DNA from: Strigamia acuminata | Lineage: Eukaryota > Arthropoda > Chilopoda > Geophilomorpha > Linotaeniidae | Direction of reading: 5' to 3' | Length of the DNA: 64,000 nt | Assembly (NCBI GenBank): GCA_949358305.1 | Contig: OX442315.1 | Coordinates: 3,720,001 to 3,784,000, forward strand | Shown here: in pieces, positions 54,254-64,000 of the stretch | Layout: each line of letters opens with the position of its first letter | Position numbering within the stretch: the stretch's first letter is position 1 | Made by a program: the position numbers and the translations under genes | Notes under the pieces: generated by a model | What the model saw: only the letters and a program-made list of their open reading frames with translations | Told to the model about the DNA's origin: nothing | Database searches by the model: none

Positions 54254-57200
54254 TTACGTTTGGGTAACGTCGCTGTTAGTGACGTCATCCAATCTTACTG
54301 TTTGATTGGTTTGAGTATGGCTTGGGGAATTGCTCCTTACGTCATACGGCTGATCCCTGGATCTCGAGGTTAGCGAGGGGAGAAGACACATGTTGTTCTT
54401 TCCTCTCGGTTTACGAGTCCGAAGATTATATCTCTTTGTCGGCGAGGGATTTATTGTATTTAAATCGCCGTCTTCATTGTCATCGGAGACTGAGTCAGAT
54501 GAGTCTTTTATTTCAGATGTTTTTTGTTTCTTTTCTAAAAACACCTTTTTATTTAATTTTTTAGCAATTTCAAGTTTTTTGAAACTGTCACGAAGCTCAA
54601 CGTCGTTATTCACGAGGTCTGACTCCATTTGTGGTTTGGATGAATTATCGACAGGTATTTTCTTTAATTCATCGTCATCTAACGTATTAATTATATTTTC
54701 AGTCTTTTGACCGACTTCTTCGCCTTCTAACCATACTTCCTGGTCGAAACTTGGGAAATACGGAGTTAATTCAGACGAATGGACAGCTGGAAATATTTCG
54801 TTATTCTCTAGCTTTCTCAATTCTACCGAACCTCCCTGTAATACTTTGGTTATTACATAAGGTCCTGTTCTTTTATCAGCGATGCCAGCTGCAATGCCGC
54901 GGGCAGCGCTCGACAAAACATGAGAATCTCTCCAAACTAAATTGTTTAATTTAAAATTGGAGAACTTCTCACCTTCTTTTTTAAGATTAACTCGTCTACG
55001 CAAATCTAACACGTGTGACATCATGTGCTGATATGTTTCGGCGATAACGGCTTCTAATTTTTGCACGTATAAATGTGGGTTTTTTGGATCTACGACCAAA
55101 ATTCCTTCAGGTATTCTTGGATCCCAAGGTACTCTGAGTTCGTGAAAAAAGTTAAGAAATGCGGGAGAGAAGTCTCTTCCTCTCGTCACCGTAGTTCTCA
55201 AACTAAATGCAAATTCACGCAAATATTCGTCCCATTTGGAATGAATAAATGAATAAATTGCAACTAAATATTTGATGTCACGGTTAACCCTTTCAACTGG
55301 GTTAGCTTGTGGGTGATACGTTGAAGTTGGTGTTGGAACCATCTTGAACTTTTCACAAAATTTTTTAAAGACTTGGGCACGAAATTGCGGGCCGTTGTCA
55401 GAAATAATTTTACGAGGGAATCCCATGCTCATGGAAAGGTGATAAATGCAATTTGCTACTTTTCCGGCAGTGGGGTTACACATTGGATATAATTCCGGCC
55501 AATGAGTTGCCACGTCAAGTATGACTAAAATATGTGTGTTGTTTTTGCGCGTCCGAGGTTTCGGGCCGGTCAAATCAACACTTAGACAGTCAAATGGGCT
55601 GTAAGGACCCATTTGCGCTGCTTCAATTTGTCCTTTCGTTCGAGGTTTGCAAGCTTGACAACGCTCACAATGTCGAATAAATCTCGTAATGTCCGATTTC
55701 ATGCCTTTCCAGGTATAAATTCGGCGTGCTCGATAAAGAGTCCTTGCAATTCCTGGGTGGCCAGAAAGTGGGTGGCCATGCATTAGCCAAATAATTTTAT
55801 ACTTCAATGTCTGAGGTACAAAAACTTTGAGTGCTCTCCCATCCTCCCCCAATTCATCAGACATTGTGGGATGAAATTGCATTAATAAGTCATCTTCAAT
55901 TAAAAAGGTGGTTGCGTGTTTTCTGTATTGTTTCCTCTGGAGTCGCGTTGTGACGTCAGGCGGAAATTGATTACAATTTAAAAAATTACGCATCAATTGG
56001 CAAACTTTATCTTCTTTTTGGGCTTTGATTATGTCTTCCCTTGTAGGGGGTTCACAATCAAGACGCTCTACAATTTTGGCGACAAATGCTTTTATTAAAA
56101 CATTTGACGAAGGAATTTGAAATTTCTTTGAAATTTGCGCTCTTATGACGTCATCTGATTCCTCAGAGGGGTCATAAATTTTAGTCCAATAATTGACGAA
56201 TTCGTGATCTTCCTTTTCCTCCAGCGTGGAGACAGGAAGTTCATGAAATTTTCCCATTTTCCAATTTCGTTGAGGTGATGGACAGTAAGATAATAATTCG
56301 TCATTATCTCCATCATCTTCAGGATTTTCCGGTTTGTCAATCGGTGATCTGGATAAAGCATCCGCTAAAACATTTAGTGGACCTTTAATATATTGTATTT
56401 CGAAAGAGTAGCGCATCAGCTCCATTTGCCAGCGCGCTAACCTTCCGGCAGGTTCGTCTAACTGCATCAACCATTTTAATGCTTGATGGTCAGTCCTTAC
56501 TATAAATGTGGTAAATTCCAAATAATGTCGAAATTTACGTAATGCCCAGATTACCGCAAGGCATTCTAATTCTGTGGCGCTGTAATTTATCTCAGCAGGT
56601 TGCAAACTTCTGCTGGCATAAACACAAGGCACTTCGATATTTTGATCATCGATTTTTCTCATTTGCATAAGCGCGGCGCCTAGTCCTTTTTTGCTGGCGT
56701 CGGTATGCACAATAAATGGTTCTGTCAAATCAGGCATGGCCATTGTTTCTGCATTCGTTAAAGCATCTTTTATTTGATCAAAAGCTTCTTGATGAATTTC
56801 TGACCAAATAAATTCCACATCCTTTTTGAGTAAAGGACGTAGAGGTTCTGTCATTACTGCCAGATTTTTAAGTAATCGGTGAAAAAAGTTCACCATTCCC
56901 AAAAATCTCTGCAACTCTTTCAAATTTGAAGGAGCTGGCATTTCTTTAATAGCGGCGACTTTTTTAGGGTCGACACTAACTCCTTGAACACTTAACTTGT
57001 AACCAAGAAAAGTTAATTCTTTTCTGCCAAATTTCGATTTTTCTGGATGAACATGAAGATTTGCATTTTCAAGTTTACTCAGAATTTCTTCCAGATGAAT
57101 CATGTGTTCTTCAAAATTTTTTGATATAATAATTATATCATCGAGGTATGCCCATGCGAATTTTCGATAGGCGTCCCCCAAAATCTTTTCTATCAACTTT

Positions 57201-57676
57201 TGAAAAGTTGACGGCGCATTTACGAGGCCAAAGGGCATGACTCGAAATTGTAGTCGACCCAAAGGGCTCCAAAACGCAGTTTGAGCACGGTCGTTCGGAT
57301 GAACCTCTATTTGCCAATAGCCTTTTGACAAATCTATTGTTGTGACCCATTCAAACCTTCCGAGTTCTCGCAAGATTTCCTCAATGCTGGGCATTTGAGG
57401 AGGGTCGTATAATGTATGTGCATTGAGTGGTCTAAAATCAATGCAGAGTCTCGGATCACAATCCGGACGCATCACTAGAACTATTCGCATCCCATAGTCT
57501 CCAGTGGCTTGTTCAACGTACCCATTATCCAACATATCTTGACAGATTTGACGGATAATTTCACGTTTCTGTGGATTTACGCTTTTAAACGGAACTCTAA
57601 TAGGAACTTTAGTGTCCAGTTTAATTTCATGCCTGACGAGGTGTTCTACCTGGTCGGCGTGATAAAATCTTTTCAT
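54254..57676 (-). CDS. Pol of retroelement 2 (RT, RNase H, integrase)
   Basis: 1140 codons. Reverse transcriptase has IDLSKGYWQI at 114-123 and the catalytic YLDD at 177-180. RNase H has TDAS at 325-328 and ADALSRSP at 438-445. Integrase has an HHCC site (H633, H640, C670, C673) and D701, D760, E795 with D-35-E spacing. A C-terminal tail of about 250 residues is polar and charged. No internal stops. The frame overlaps the protease frame at 57676-57627 but is offset by +1 relative to it, so it cannot be reached by the same -1 shift. A single extra base near 57640 probably broke a formerly continuous protease-pol frame. The ATG at 57676 may therefore be fortuitous. Confidence 0.92.
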   Translation of the reverse strand: MKRFYHADQVEHLVRHEIKLDTKVPIRVPFKSVNPQKREIIRQICQDMLDNGYVEQATGDYGMRIVLVMRPDCDPRLCIDFRPLNAHTLYDPPQMPSIEEILRELGRFEWVTTIDLSKGYWQIEVHPNDRAQTAFWSPLGRLQFRVMPFGLVNAPSTFQKLIEKILGDAYRKFAWAYLDDIIIISKNFEEHMIHLEEILSKLENANLHVHPEKSKFGRKELTFLGYKLSVQGVSVDPKKVAAIKEMPAPSNLKELQRFLGMVNFFHRLLKNLAVMTEPLRPLLKKDVEFIWSEIHQEAFDQIKDALTNAETMAMPDLTEPFIVHTDASKKGLGAALMQMRKIDDQNIEVPCVYASRSLQPAEINYSATELECLAVIWALRKFRHYLEFTTFIVRTDHQALKWLMQLDEPAGRLARWQMELMRYSFEIQYIKGPLNVLADALSRSPIDKPENPEDDGDNDELLSYCPSPQRNWKMGKFHELPVSTLEEKEDHEFVNYWTKIYDPSEESDDVIRAQISKKFQIPSSNVLIKAFVAKIVERLDCEPPTREDIIKAQKEDKVCQLMRNFLNCNQFPPDVTTRLQRKQYRKHATTFLIEDDLLMQFHPTMSDELGEDGRALKVFVPQTLKYKIIWLMHGHPLSGHPGIARTLYRARRIYTWKGMKSDITRFIRHCERCQACKPRTKGQIEAAQMGPYSPFDCLSVDLTGPKPRTRKNNTHILVILDVATHWPELYPMCNPTAGKVANCIYHLSMSMGFPRKIISDNGPQFRAQVFKKFCEKFKMVPTPTSTYHPQANPVERVNRDIKYLVAIYSFIHSKWDEYLREFAFSLRTTVTRGRDFSPAFLNFFHELRVPWDPRIPEGILVVDPKNPHLYVQKLEAVIAETYQHMMSHVLDLRRRVNLKKEGEKFSNFKLNNLVWRDSHVLSSAARGIAAGIADKRTGPYVITKVLQGGSVELRKLENNEIFPAVHSSELTPYFPSFDQEVWLEGEEVGQKTENIINTLDDDELKKIPVDNSSKPQMESDLVNNDVELRDSFKKLEIAKKLNKKVFLEKKQKTSEIKDSSDSVSDDNEDGDLNTINPSPTKRYNLRTRKPRGKNNMCLLPSLTSRSRDQPYDVRSNSPSHTQTNQTVRLDDVTNSDVTQT

Positions 57677-58722
57677 GTTTCTTTAATACTCTTTCAAGCA
57701 TTAAATTATTTTCCATTGACAAATTAGCGTCGCTAACAAGTCTTTGTACTATATTTTCTTCATTGGCAACTTTAGCTTGACATGCAGTGGCGGAACCAGC
57801 TTTCATGTGATTTGCTTTAATAAAGTCGCGTTTCATGATTTCTTCGGGTGGATCAAGGAACTCTTGATAACGATCAAGAATCGCTTGAGGAACAAAAGGT
57901 AAATCTTCTTTCAAAGACTTGACAAAATTCCAAGACATGGTCTTAGGATTTGGTTGAATATTGAGTCGATTCATGAAATCACATCCTAATAAAATAATAG
58001 GATATTTATTTCTTAAAATTATGAATGGATGACTTAACATCCCGTGTGTCCACGCAAAAGAAAGTAGGAGAGTTCCTTCAGGGACTACATCTTCTGAAGC
58101 AGTTGTAACTCTCACATCCGGTCCAATTGGTCGAATTTCATCTTCCAGTTTCAGCGAAATTACTACGGAGTAGGCCATGAAGCTTCGATTAGCTCCAGAG
58201 TCTAACATCCCTGTTATCATACCGTTTGCCGTCTGCAATCGAATCGTCGGCAAATCATTGCTGTTTGGTATGTCCGCGTACTTGCATTTAAAACGTCGCG
58301 GTGGTTTAATTTCTATCGGCGGATCCAATGGTAATTCGTCCAATAAATCATTAGTGACTAGCGTTGTAGCCATTAATTTTTCAATACATTCATCAAGACC
58401 AGGTAAATCAATTTTATCTGATCCTTCAGTGATTTCAGGTGTTGGCCTAGTTTTTTCATCAAGTAAAGTAACAGCATCTTTTATTTTAGATTCCCAATCA
58501 ACTTTTATTTGTTGAACTTTTTCTTTTAAAAATTCTTCAGTGATGTTTTCTTTTTGCAGCACAAGCCTTAAACTGGAAACATCAATTTTTGGAAATACTA
58601 AATTATTTTCAATTTCCAGTTTAATCTGAGTATTCAAAAATTCATCTAAAATCTGAGATGGTGTTAGTTCGTTTTCCGAGGCGTTGGGCGTCGCATCCAC
58701 TAGACCATTTGGATGCGCGCTT
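57627..58722 (-). CDS. Protease region of retroelement 2
   Basis: The frame is open from the gag end (through CTT GTA AGC after the slippery site) to TGA at 57627. There is no ATG at its start, only a GTG at 58700, in line with translation by -1 frameshift from gag. The retropepsin motif MLDSGANRSFM is at about residues 166-176 from 58700, followed by ILLGCDFM, the second hairpin of the fold. The end, KHEKILSRRPGRT, is the usual linker to RT in Gypsy elements, after which the frame is lost near 57640. Confidence 0.85.
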
Positions 58723-61615
58723 ACAAGTTTTTTAGAAGTTCGCCGATTGATTTCATCGATTTTTCGAACTCCTCAATAATCTTGTCTTTGCTTGATTTCC
58801 TATCAGGACATTCTTTAGCCCAATGTCCCAATTTTTTACAAATATTCCACGGGTCAGTAGCAGGCGATTTCGCGACTTTTGGCGAAGGCAAACTTGAACG
58901 TTTGGCTTCGTCCTTTTTAGGGGTCGGCGACTTCGATCTACTGAGCGCGTCTGTCTTTGGTGAACCAAAAGTAACGTTTTTAGGCGCCATCTTTGGTCCA
59001 AATTTTCTGGCTACTGCGTTATTACGTGCTAATAAAGCAGCTGCAGCTTCACTTTCTGGTTCCGAGTCAGATTTCTCTGGTTCAGAAGCAGCCTCCATTT
59101 CAGTCACTTCGGCTAAGTGAGCTTTAGGGGTTGGATGAGGATTTTTTCCATCCGATCCCTTTTTTGATTCTTTAGCAGTTTCTGCCAAAAAATCTCCTCG
59201 TTTTGGGGGTTGCAAAAGAGGGGTGTTAGCAAAACGTGTGTCTTTTGCCAACTCCTTTCTCCGTTGCTGTCGCTTAGCATACGCAACTTTTTCATCAGCT
59301 GGTAGATAAGCTTTATAATTTTCGTCAATCCTTATCTGATTGGCTCGCATAAATTTGGCTAATTCAGCGAAACGACCCGGATAAGGTGCTCGTACAGAAA
59401 GTAGAACATTTTTCGAATAATCGGTCAATCCACGACGGAATTGACGATCAATGGCTGCGTCTCCCATCGTATAAGGGAGAGTTACCAATAAATCCTCAGT
59501 CCTTCTTAAATAAGAGCGAAGACTTTCGCCTTTATTTTGAGAAAGATTATCCCACATTTGTAGTAAGTCTTCACTTGACTCTCCATACTCAGTCATGAAT
59601 TCTTCTACAAAGTGGTTCCAATTTTGAAATTGTTTAGAATAAAACCATTTCTCAGCTCGATCTATAAGAGCTTTTGGTACTACTCTTTTCAAAGCAGTGT
59701 GACATGCAATGCCATTCAACCTTGAAATTCGTAAAACTTCATCTAAAAGAGTGGATCCAGCTTCCCATTCTCCATCGAATAAAGCGGGTTTGATGTGATC
59801 CCATCTAATAGTCCTTTCATCAACTAGATCGTGAGTCCAGTTGATTGCAGTATATTGTGCAATTTTCTGTCGTAATGCGATGTCAGCATTATCGGCAGTA
59901 GCATCAGATCGATCGGAAGATCGACGATCAGCTAATAATCGATCAATTTCTTCAGCAGTGTAATAATGTGTATTACGCCGAGAAGAATGGCCTCGATGTC
60001 GACGTCGATGAGATCGATGTCGATTATCGCGTTCTTGTTGCGCATTCACATCAGAATCCGACCTTAAATCAGATTGTGAATTTGAAGGCGTGTTAAAATG
60101 TGGCGTTTCAGGTGGGTCGGGTGGGTCGCCGTCATCGTCTGGCGGTCGACGTCCACCTCCAGGTGGTCCATCTCCGTGTCCATCTGGATTTCCTCCATCT
60201 GGTGGATTTCTTCTATACTGACCCCCACCTGGCGGGCTTTCATGTTCGTCGGGTGGTTCGCGTGCTGGATTCATGTCTCGTCGACTTCTTTTCGACGAGT
60301 CTTGCTGTTGAGCCAGTGGTATCGTTCGAGCAACATGAATACCAGTTTCATGCCGTCTATTTCGATCGTCTACCATTCCCAACAGTCGGTCACTATTGTG
60401 AAAAATAGGGTTTCGATTACCAGGGAGCGGATTGCGATCAGCTCTCCGTTCCTCAGAATCTGAAGGACGTTTTCTTTTTGAGCGATGGCGACGACGCGAA
60501 CGTTGGTCGTCATCACTCGACAATCCAGATTGGCTACTTAACTCTGAAACAACAGAAATTGTTATTGTTTCGGGAGTCAAAATAGGAACAGTTGGCGCAG
60601 CCATTTCTGGTTGTACCAATTGGTCAGTATAATTTCTTGCTTGCAAACGATCTTTCATTTCTGCAAGCTCTTCTTGAGCACGTAACAAATCAGCTCTGAG
60701 AATTTCATTCTCTCTTAGTTGATTGTCCGCTTCTACGGGTGGTGATTGGTCAGCAGGGTTGCTAAACTTGACTTGTCCGCTCGTACTGGGTTGATCCAGC
60801 GAGTGGAAAATCTCATCTTCACGCTTAGCTATTTTGCTTTCGCGAGTACGCTGTGTTTTAGCACGTGTGTCTAATTCAGCAGCATATCTCACTAATTGAT
60901 TATGATTGCGTTGGTAGTGGTCTGCCAAATCAATCAATTCTTTATTTTTTAACTCCAACTTGCTTTTAGTAAGTTCGAGTTGTTTTCGCGCCTCTTGGTG
61001 TGAGCGAATTGAAAGTTCATTTCTAACATTCATTTTAGAAAGATCTTCCACTTCACCTTTTAATCTATATTCTCTAGCTTTTTGGGCTAGAAATTCCTCA
61101 TTTTGTCGATTGAGTTCCATGTGTTGAAGCTCAACCTCCGCTTTTTGTTGTTGAAGCTCTGCTTCTTTTCGTTCCATTTCAAATTGTAAATTTGAAACGG
61201 CACGATCAGTGTGAAGTCGTATCATGGCGCGATGAATCTCTTCCACCGTCATGTCGTCCGTTATTTGGGCGCCATCCTGGCGTGCTTGATTTCTCAACGC
61301 ATCCAGCATGGTCATGCGAGGAGGTGATTCGTGAGACGATTCACTTTCCATTTCACGTAACGTATTTTCCACTTCCTCCAGTGGAAGTGGCGGGAGTTCT
61401 TGGTCGTTAGAACTCGCACTTGAAGCGCTTAATGCTCTAGCAACTTCATTTTCAGCATCCTTAAGTTGTTTCGGATCTGGAACTGGTGTTATTTCTTCGG
61501 AAATAATTTTCTCCACAAGCATTTCAGGCTCGAGAGCCGGCAAAACCGTCGCTGCTCGTTTCTGAGTGCTTGGTCGACCTCGCTGTCGTTTTACAATTTG
61601 CATTGGCGTAGCCAT
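58721..61615 (-). CDS. Gag of retroelement 2, 964 aa
   Basis: Starts ATG at 61615, 115 bp inside the 5' LTR boundary and after the primer site. Residues about 130-270 are a long charged coiled coil (LQFEMERKEAELQQQKAEVE). Next come RS/RHRS-basic and PPGGG-rich stretches. A capsid-like domain around 590-740 includes RAEKWFYSKQFQNWNHFVEEF and GESLRSYLRRTEDLL. Near the C-terminus is a zinc-knuckle-like WNICKKLGHWAKEC whose first cysteine position is tryptophan, so the CCHC site is incomplete here. It ends at TAA 58723-58721 behind the frameshift site. Open throughout. Confidence 0.9.
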   Translation of the reverse strand: MATPMQIVKRQRGRPSTQKRAATVLPALEPEMLVEKIISEEITPVPDPKQLKDAENEVARALSASSASSNDQELPPLPLEEVENTLREMESESSHESPPRMTMLDALRNQARQDGAQITDDMTVEEIHRAMIRLHTDRAVSNLQFEMERKEAELQQQKAEVELQHMELNRQNEEFLAQKAREYRLKGEVEDLSKMNVRNELSIRSHQEARKQLELTKSKLELKNKELIDLADHYQRNHNQLVRYAAELDTRAKTQRTRESKIAKREDEIFHSLDQPSTSGQVKFSNPADQSPPVEADNQLRENEILRADLLRAQEELAEMKDRLQARNYTDQLVQPEMAAPTVPILTPETITISVVSELSSQSGLSSDDDQRSRRRHRSKRKRPSDSEERRADRNPLPGNRNPIFHNSDRLLGMVDDRNRRHETGIHVARTIPLAQQQDSSKRSRRDMNPAREPPDEHESPPGGGQYRRNPPDGGNPDGHGDGPPGGGRRPPDDDGDPPDPPETPHFNTPSNSQSDLRSDSDVNAQQERDNRHRSHRRRHRGHSSRRNTHYYTAEEIDRLLADRRSSDRSDATADNADIALRQKIAQYTAINWTHDLVDERTIRWDHIKPALFDGEWEAGSTLLDEVLRISRLNGIACHTALKRVVPKALIDRAEKWFYSKQFQNWNHFVEEFMTEYGESSEDLLQMWDNLSQNKGESLRSYLRRTEDLLVTLPYTMGDAAIDRQFRRGLTDYSKNVLLSVRAPYPGRFAELAKFMRANQIRIDENYKAYLPADEKVAYAKRQQRRKELAKDTRFANTPLLQPPKRGDFLAETAKESKKGSDGKNPHPTPKAHLAEVTEMEAASEPEKSDSEPESEAAAALLARNNAVARKFGPKMAPKNVTFGSPKTDALSRSKSPTPKKDEAKRSSLPSPKVAKSPATDPWNICKKLGHWAKECPDRKSSKDKIIEEFEKSMKSIGELLKNL
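58727..58733 (-). promoter_or_regulatory. -1 ribosomal frameshift site, A AAA AAC
   Basis: On the element strand gag reads CTA AAA AAC TTG TAA. The heptamer AAAAAAC is in the correct phase for simultaneous slippage into the protease frame, and the gag stop is one codon later. A AAA AAC is one of the best-known -1 slippery sequences. Confidence 0.82.
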
Positions 61616-61687
61616 TTTGTCAAATTGAAAAAGAACAATGGAAATAAAGGATCTTTTTGCAAAAATCGGATTTTAACAATCAAAACT

Positions 61688-61705
61688 ATCCCGGCCAGGC
61701 CCCCA
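61688..61705 (-). promoter_or_regulatory. Candidate primer-binding site of retroelement 2
   Basis: On the element strand TGGGGGCCTGGCCGGGAT resembles tRNA-Pro-type sites (TGG start, GGGAT end). It lies about 24 bp beyond the last base shared by both LTRs, farther than usual. The 3' LTR may have lost its extreme end. Confidence 0.5.
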
Positions 61706-61729
61706 AGTGCGGCGATCCGGGTTTTTACT

Positions 61730-62769
61730 TAATAAATCGAGGAGACTTATCAAGCAATCGTCGTAGAGATGCCGTACAGGACTTCTACTCTGTGGCCAAA
61801 TGTTTGTCTAGGGGAATGATTTTACACAGAGTAAAGGAAAAATTAGATAGTTTTAATCGTTCAAAATACAATGGAGGTATTATTTAAAATCTTTGGGGTC
61901 GATCTGGCTTCTTCTTTAATATCTACACTCACGGTTGACCGTTGGCTCCAAGATGGCGTCGACGGCGTCGTGTGAGCGCGGGATTTTAGCGGAGTAAACT
62001 CAACGCTAAAATACGCCTCTAAATATACTAAAATCCTCGTGGAGCACGCTCGACACGAATACGTCTTGCACACAGCGGTTCGATTATTACGGAGCAAGCT
62101 CGACGTAACAATCGGTCTTTACACAAATCGCTTTGTGGAGTTAAACTCGACACAAAGCCTTCAAACTAACAGAGTAAACTCGATGTTAGTTTCACACAGA
62201 AATGGCTTAAATTACGCGTAGTAATTCAAGCTAGAAAGGCGCTATTCCGTACAGTTGGCACGGACCAGCAATGAATCTCGATTCTTCCAATATCACAGAT
62301 CACACTTAGCGAGTTTGGGCATAAGTTTGACACGGTTGTGAAAGGTTTGGAAGCAGGATCAAGAGTGCGGGAAGAGTGGGCCAAAACCGTTTGGCTCACT
62401 TCTAAATCTGCTCAGAAAAGCTGCGCAGATGACGAGTTGCACAAAGATCACACACGGCCGCCTTCGGGTCGTGTGCAACAATTGAGCCGGGCACGCGCGA
62501 GGGGAAGGGATGCTCCGCCCAGGCACACGCCTAGCAGCATCATCAAAGCAATGCACGCTGCAGCGCGATTGGTTGACGCTGTTGCTGGGCCAAAACTTGC
62601 TGCAAAACACAATATTATTTGGGTAATATTGTGTCTTGTTTTATATTTTATTAATGTATGTTTTATTTCAATTTACATTGAAACAAAACATATAAGCTCG
62701 TTGAATATGTTTATAAGACAATTTGGAAATATGGTGCGCACTCAAATAGGAATATTTGAGGTCACCACA
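61730..62769 (-). repeat. 5' LTR of retroelement 2
   Basis: 1040 bp, nearly identical to 50007-51048. Differences include CACGAATACG here against CACGAGAATACG there, CACAGAGTAAAGG against CACAGATTAAAGG, and AATCTTTGGG against AATGTTTGGG. It carries the same stem-loop row at about 61984-62228. Confidence 0.9.
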
Positions 62770-63484
62770 ACCCATATGTGATGGGTTTGGAAAACTGAGC
62801 AAATGAGTTGACATTATGTTTAGAATCATTTTCCTGCTGAAATATCCATGTCAAAGGCAGTTTATTATCTCAAAATGGAAGCATAACAATCCTCCAACAC
62901 TTTTTTATAAGTATATTGGTCCTTGAAACTCTTAATTTAATGTTGTGGACCGATACACATACAGTAAACCATCCCCAAGCCATTTTACTATTGGGATGGC
63001 TTGGAGATGGAAATATAAATTTTCAAATCTAGTTTACATTAGCTTTCCGTACAATTACAATAACTTGCAACATCATCGTTCAGTCACGAAAAATTTATAG
63101 AAATTTATATTTCCAAACCTAGTTTACATTAGCTTTCCATACATTTAACAAAAACTTGCAACATTATCATTCAGTGTTGAAAATTTACAGGAATTCAACT
63201 TCCTAAAAAATATTTCTCATTTCCTTTCCATTATATTTCCAAACTGGAATTTATCCAATTTTACATTTAACTTTCCAATAGCTTTTTTTTTTGGAAATCC
63301 AAAATTTTTTGCAGTGGAGATTCTGAGAGTTGCATTGTTTGTGGCAGCCAGAAAGAGCTGTCAAACATTTGTTTCCGATGACGATTTGTAAAAAATTTGC
63401 CATTGAAAATCTAACTGTTTTCAATGGTAAATTAGACACATTTTCCATTATCATAGTCCAAATTCGTTTCCAATGGCAAATAAT
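62770..63484. other. Intergenic AT-rich DNA with a duplicated segment
   Basis: A roughly 95-bp segment containing CTAGTTTACATTAGCTTTCC occurs twice (about 63010-63095 and 63100-63185) at moderate identity. No gene seen. Confidence 0.5.
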
Positions 63485-64000
63485 TCTGAATCGACTGTTT
63501 TGGTTAAAAATCGACTGTTTTGGCCAAAAATCGACTGTTTTGGCCAAAAATCGACTGTTTCGACCAAAAATCGACTGTTTCGGCCAAAAATCGACTGTTT
63601 CGGCCAAAAATCGACTGTTTCGACCAAAAATCGACTGTTTCGGCCAAAAATCGACTTTTTCGGCCAAAAATCGACTGTTTCGACCAAAAATCGACTGTTT
63701 CGGCCAAGAATCGACTGTTTCGTTCAAAATCGACTGTTTTGGCCAAAAATCGACTGTTTTAGCCAAAAATCGACTGTTTTGACCAAAATCGACTGTTTTG
63801 GTTAAAAATCGACTATTTTGGTTAAAAATCGACTGTTTCGGCCAAAAATCGACTGTTTCAGCCAAAAATCGACTGTTTCGGCCAAAAATCGACTGTTTCG
63901 GCCAAAAATCGACTGTTTCGGCCAAAAATCGACTGTTTCGGCCAAAAATCGACTGTTTCGGCCAAAAATCGACTGTTTCGGCCAAAAATCGACTGTTTCG
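63485..64000. repeat. 20-bp TCGACTGTTTCGGCCAAAAA minisatellite, array 5
   Basis: About 26 copies of TCGACTGTTTYGRCCAAAAA run to the window end. The unit is the same family as arrays 1-4, with C for T changes. Long open frames on both strands here are an artefact of a 20-bp unit that lacks stops in several frames. Confidence 0.93.

Larger units (their letters stand above)
50007..62769 (-). mobile_element. Ty3/Gypsy-type LTR retroelement 2, two LTRs, 12.8 kb
   Basis: Minus-strand order: 5' LTR (62769-61730), primer-binding site, gag, protease, pol, spliced third gene, polypurine tract, 3' LTR (51048-50007). The LTRs are nearly identical (a few single-base differences and a 2-bp indel), so insertion is recent. 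The order protease, RT, RNase H, integrase is that of Ty3/Gypsy. I could not find a matching target-site duplication: the left flank GGCCAAG and right flank ACCCATA differ. Confidence 0.9.

Noticed and set aside
63251-63985. 244-codon minus-strand frame and overlapping frames rich in FWPKQSIFGRNSR
   Set aside because: They are translations of a 20-bp minisatellite, open in several frames on both strands; no conserved domain.
1-64000. tRNA and rRNA genes
   Set aside because: No cloverleaf with A and B boxes or conserved rRNA segment was seen on reading; a covariance-model scan was not possible here.

Overview
The window is animal nuclear DNA. Genes have GT-AG introns and AATAAA signals, and the recognisable host genes are conserved eukaryotic housekeeping genes (NOL10, RAE1). 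The mix of KRAB-less C2H2 zinc-finger arrays, Ty3/Gypsy retroelements, Tc1/mariner, piggyBac-like and hAT-like repeats suggests an invertebrate, perhaps an arthropod. I cannot name the species.

Layout. (1) 1-9,084: a divergent housekeeping pair, NOL10 on the minus strand (11 exons, 654 aa) and RAE1 on the plus strand (7 exons, 366 aa), sharing a 277-bp intergenic promoter; their introns are full of AT-rich minisatellites. (2) 9,690-about 21,472: a Ty3/Gypsy-type element with gag, pol, a large third ORF (955 aa), a polypurine tract and a 3' LTR, but no visible 5' LTR. (3) 22,791-36,665: one 10-exon major-facilitator transporter gene on the minus strand (416 aa). Its long introns hold a lone LTR, a roughly 180-bp satellite, and a roughly 6.9-kb foldback-like unit. 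The arms of that unit are inverted arrays of a TCGACCAGG-type repeat, and it carries an ICMT last exon, a broken AAR2 gene and broken GTF3C2 exons. (4) 36,870-49,732: a cluster built by inverted duplication: two head-to-head pairs of C2H2 zinc-finger genes and a second, inverted, defective transporter copy between them. (5) 50,007-62,769: a complete two-LTR Ty3/Gypsy-type element on the minus strand with gag, protease, pol and a spliced RS-rich third gene; its LTRs contain a striking row of stem-loops. (6) 63,485-64,000: a 20-bp minisatellite that also occurs inside and near the transporter copies.

Function. NOL10 (ribosome assembly), RAE1 (mRNA export, spindle) and the transporter copy A look functional. 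Zinc-finger copies 1 and 2 are open. Zinc-finger copies 3 and 4, transporter copy B and the captured AAR2 and GTF3C2 fragments carry lesions. The most unusual items are the gene-carrying foldback-like unit sitting directly on a transporter splice site, the LTR stem-loop row, and the two unrelated non-envelope third genes of the retroelements. All names rest on reading translated motifs by eye; no database search was possible.
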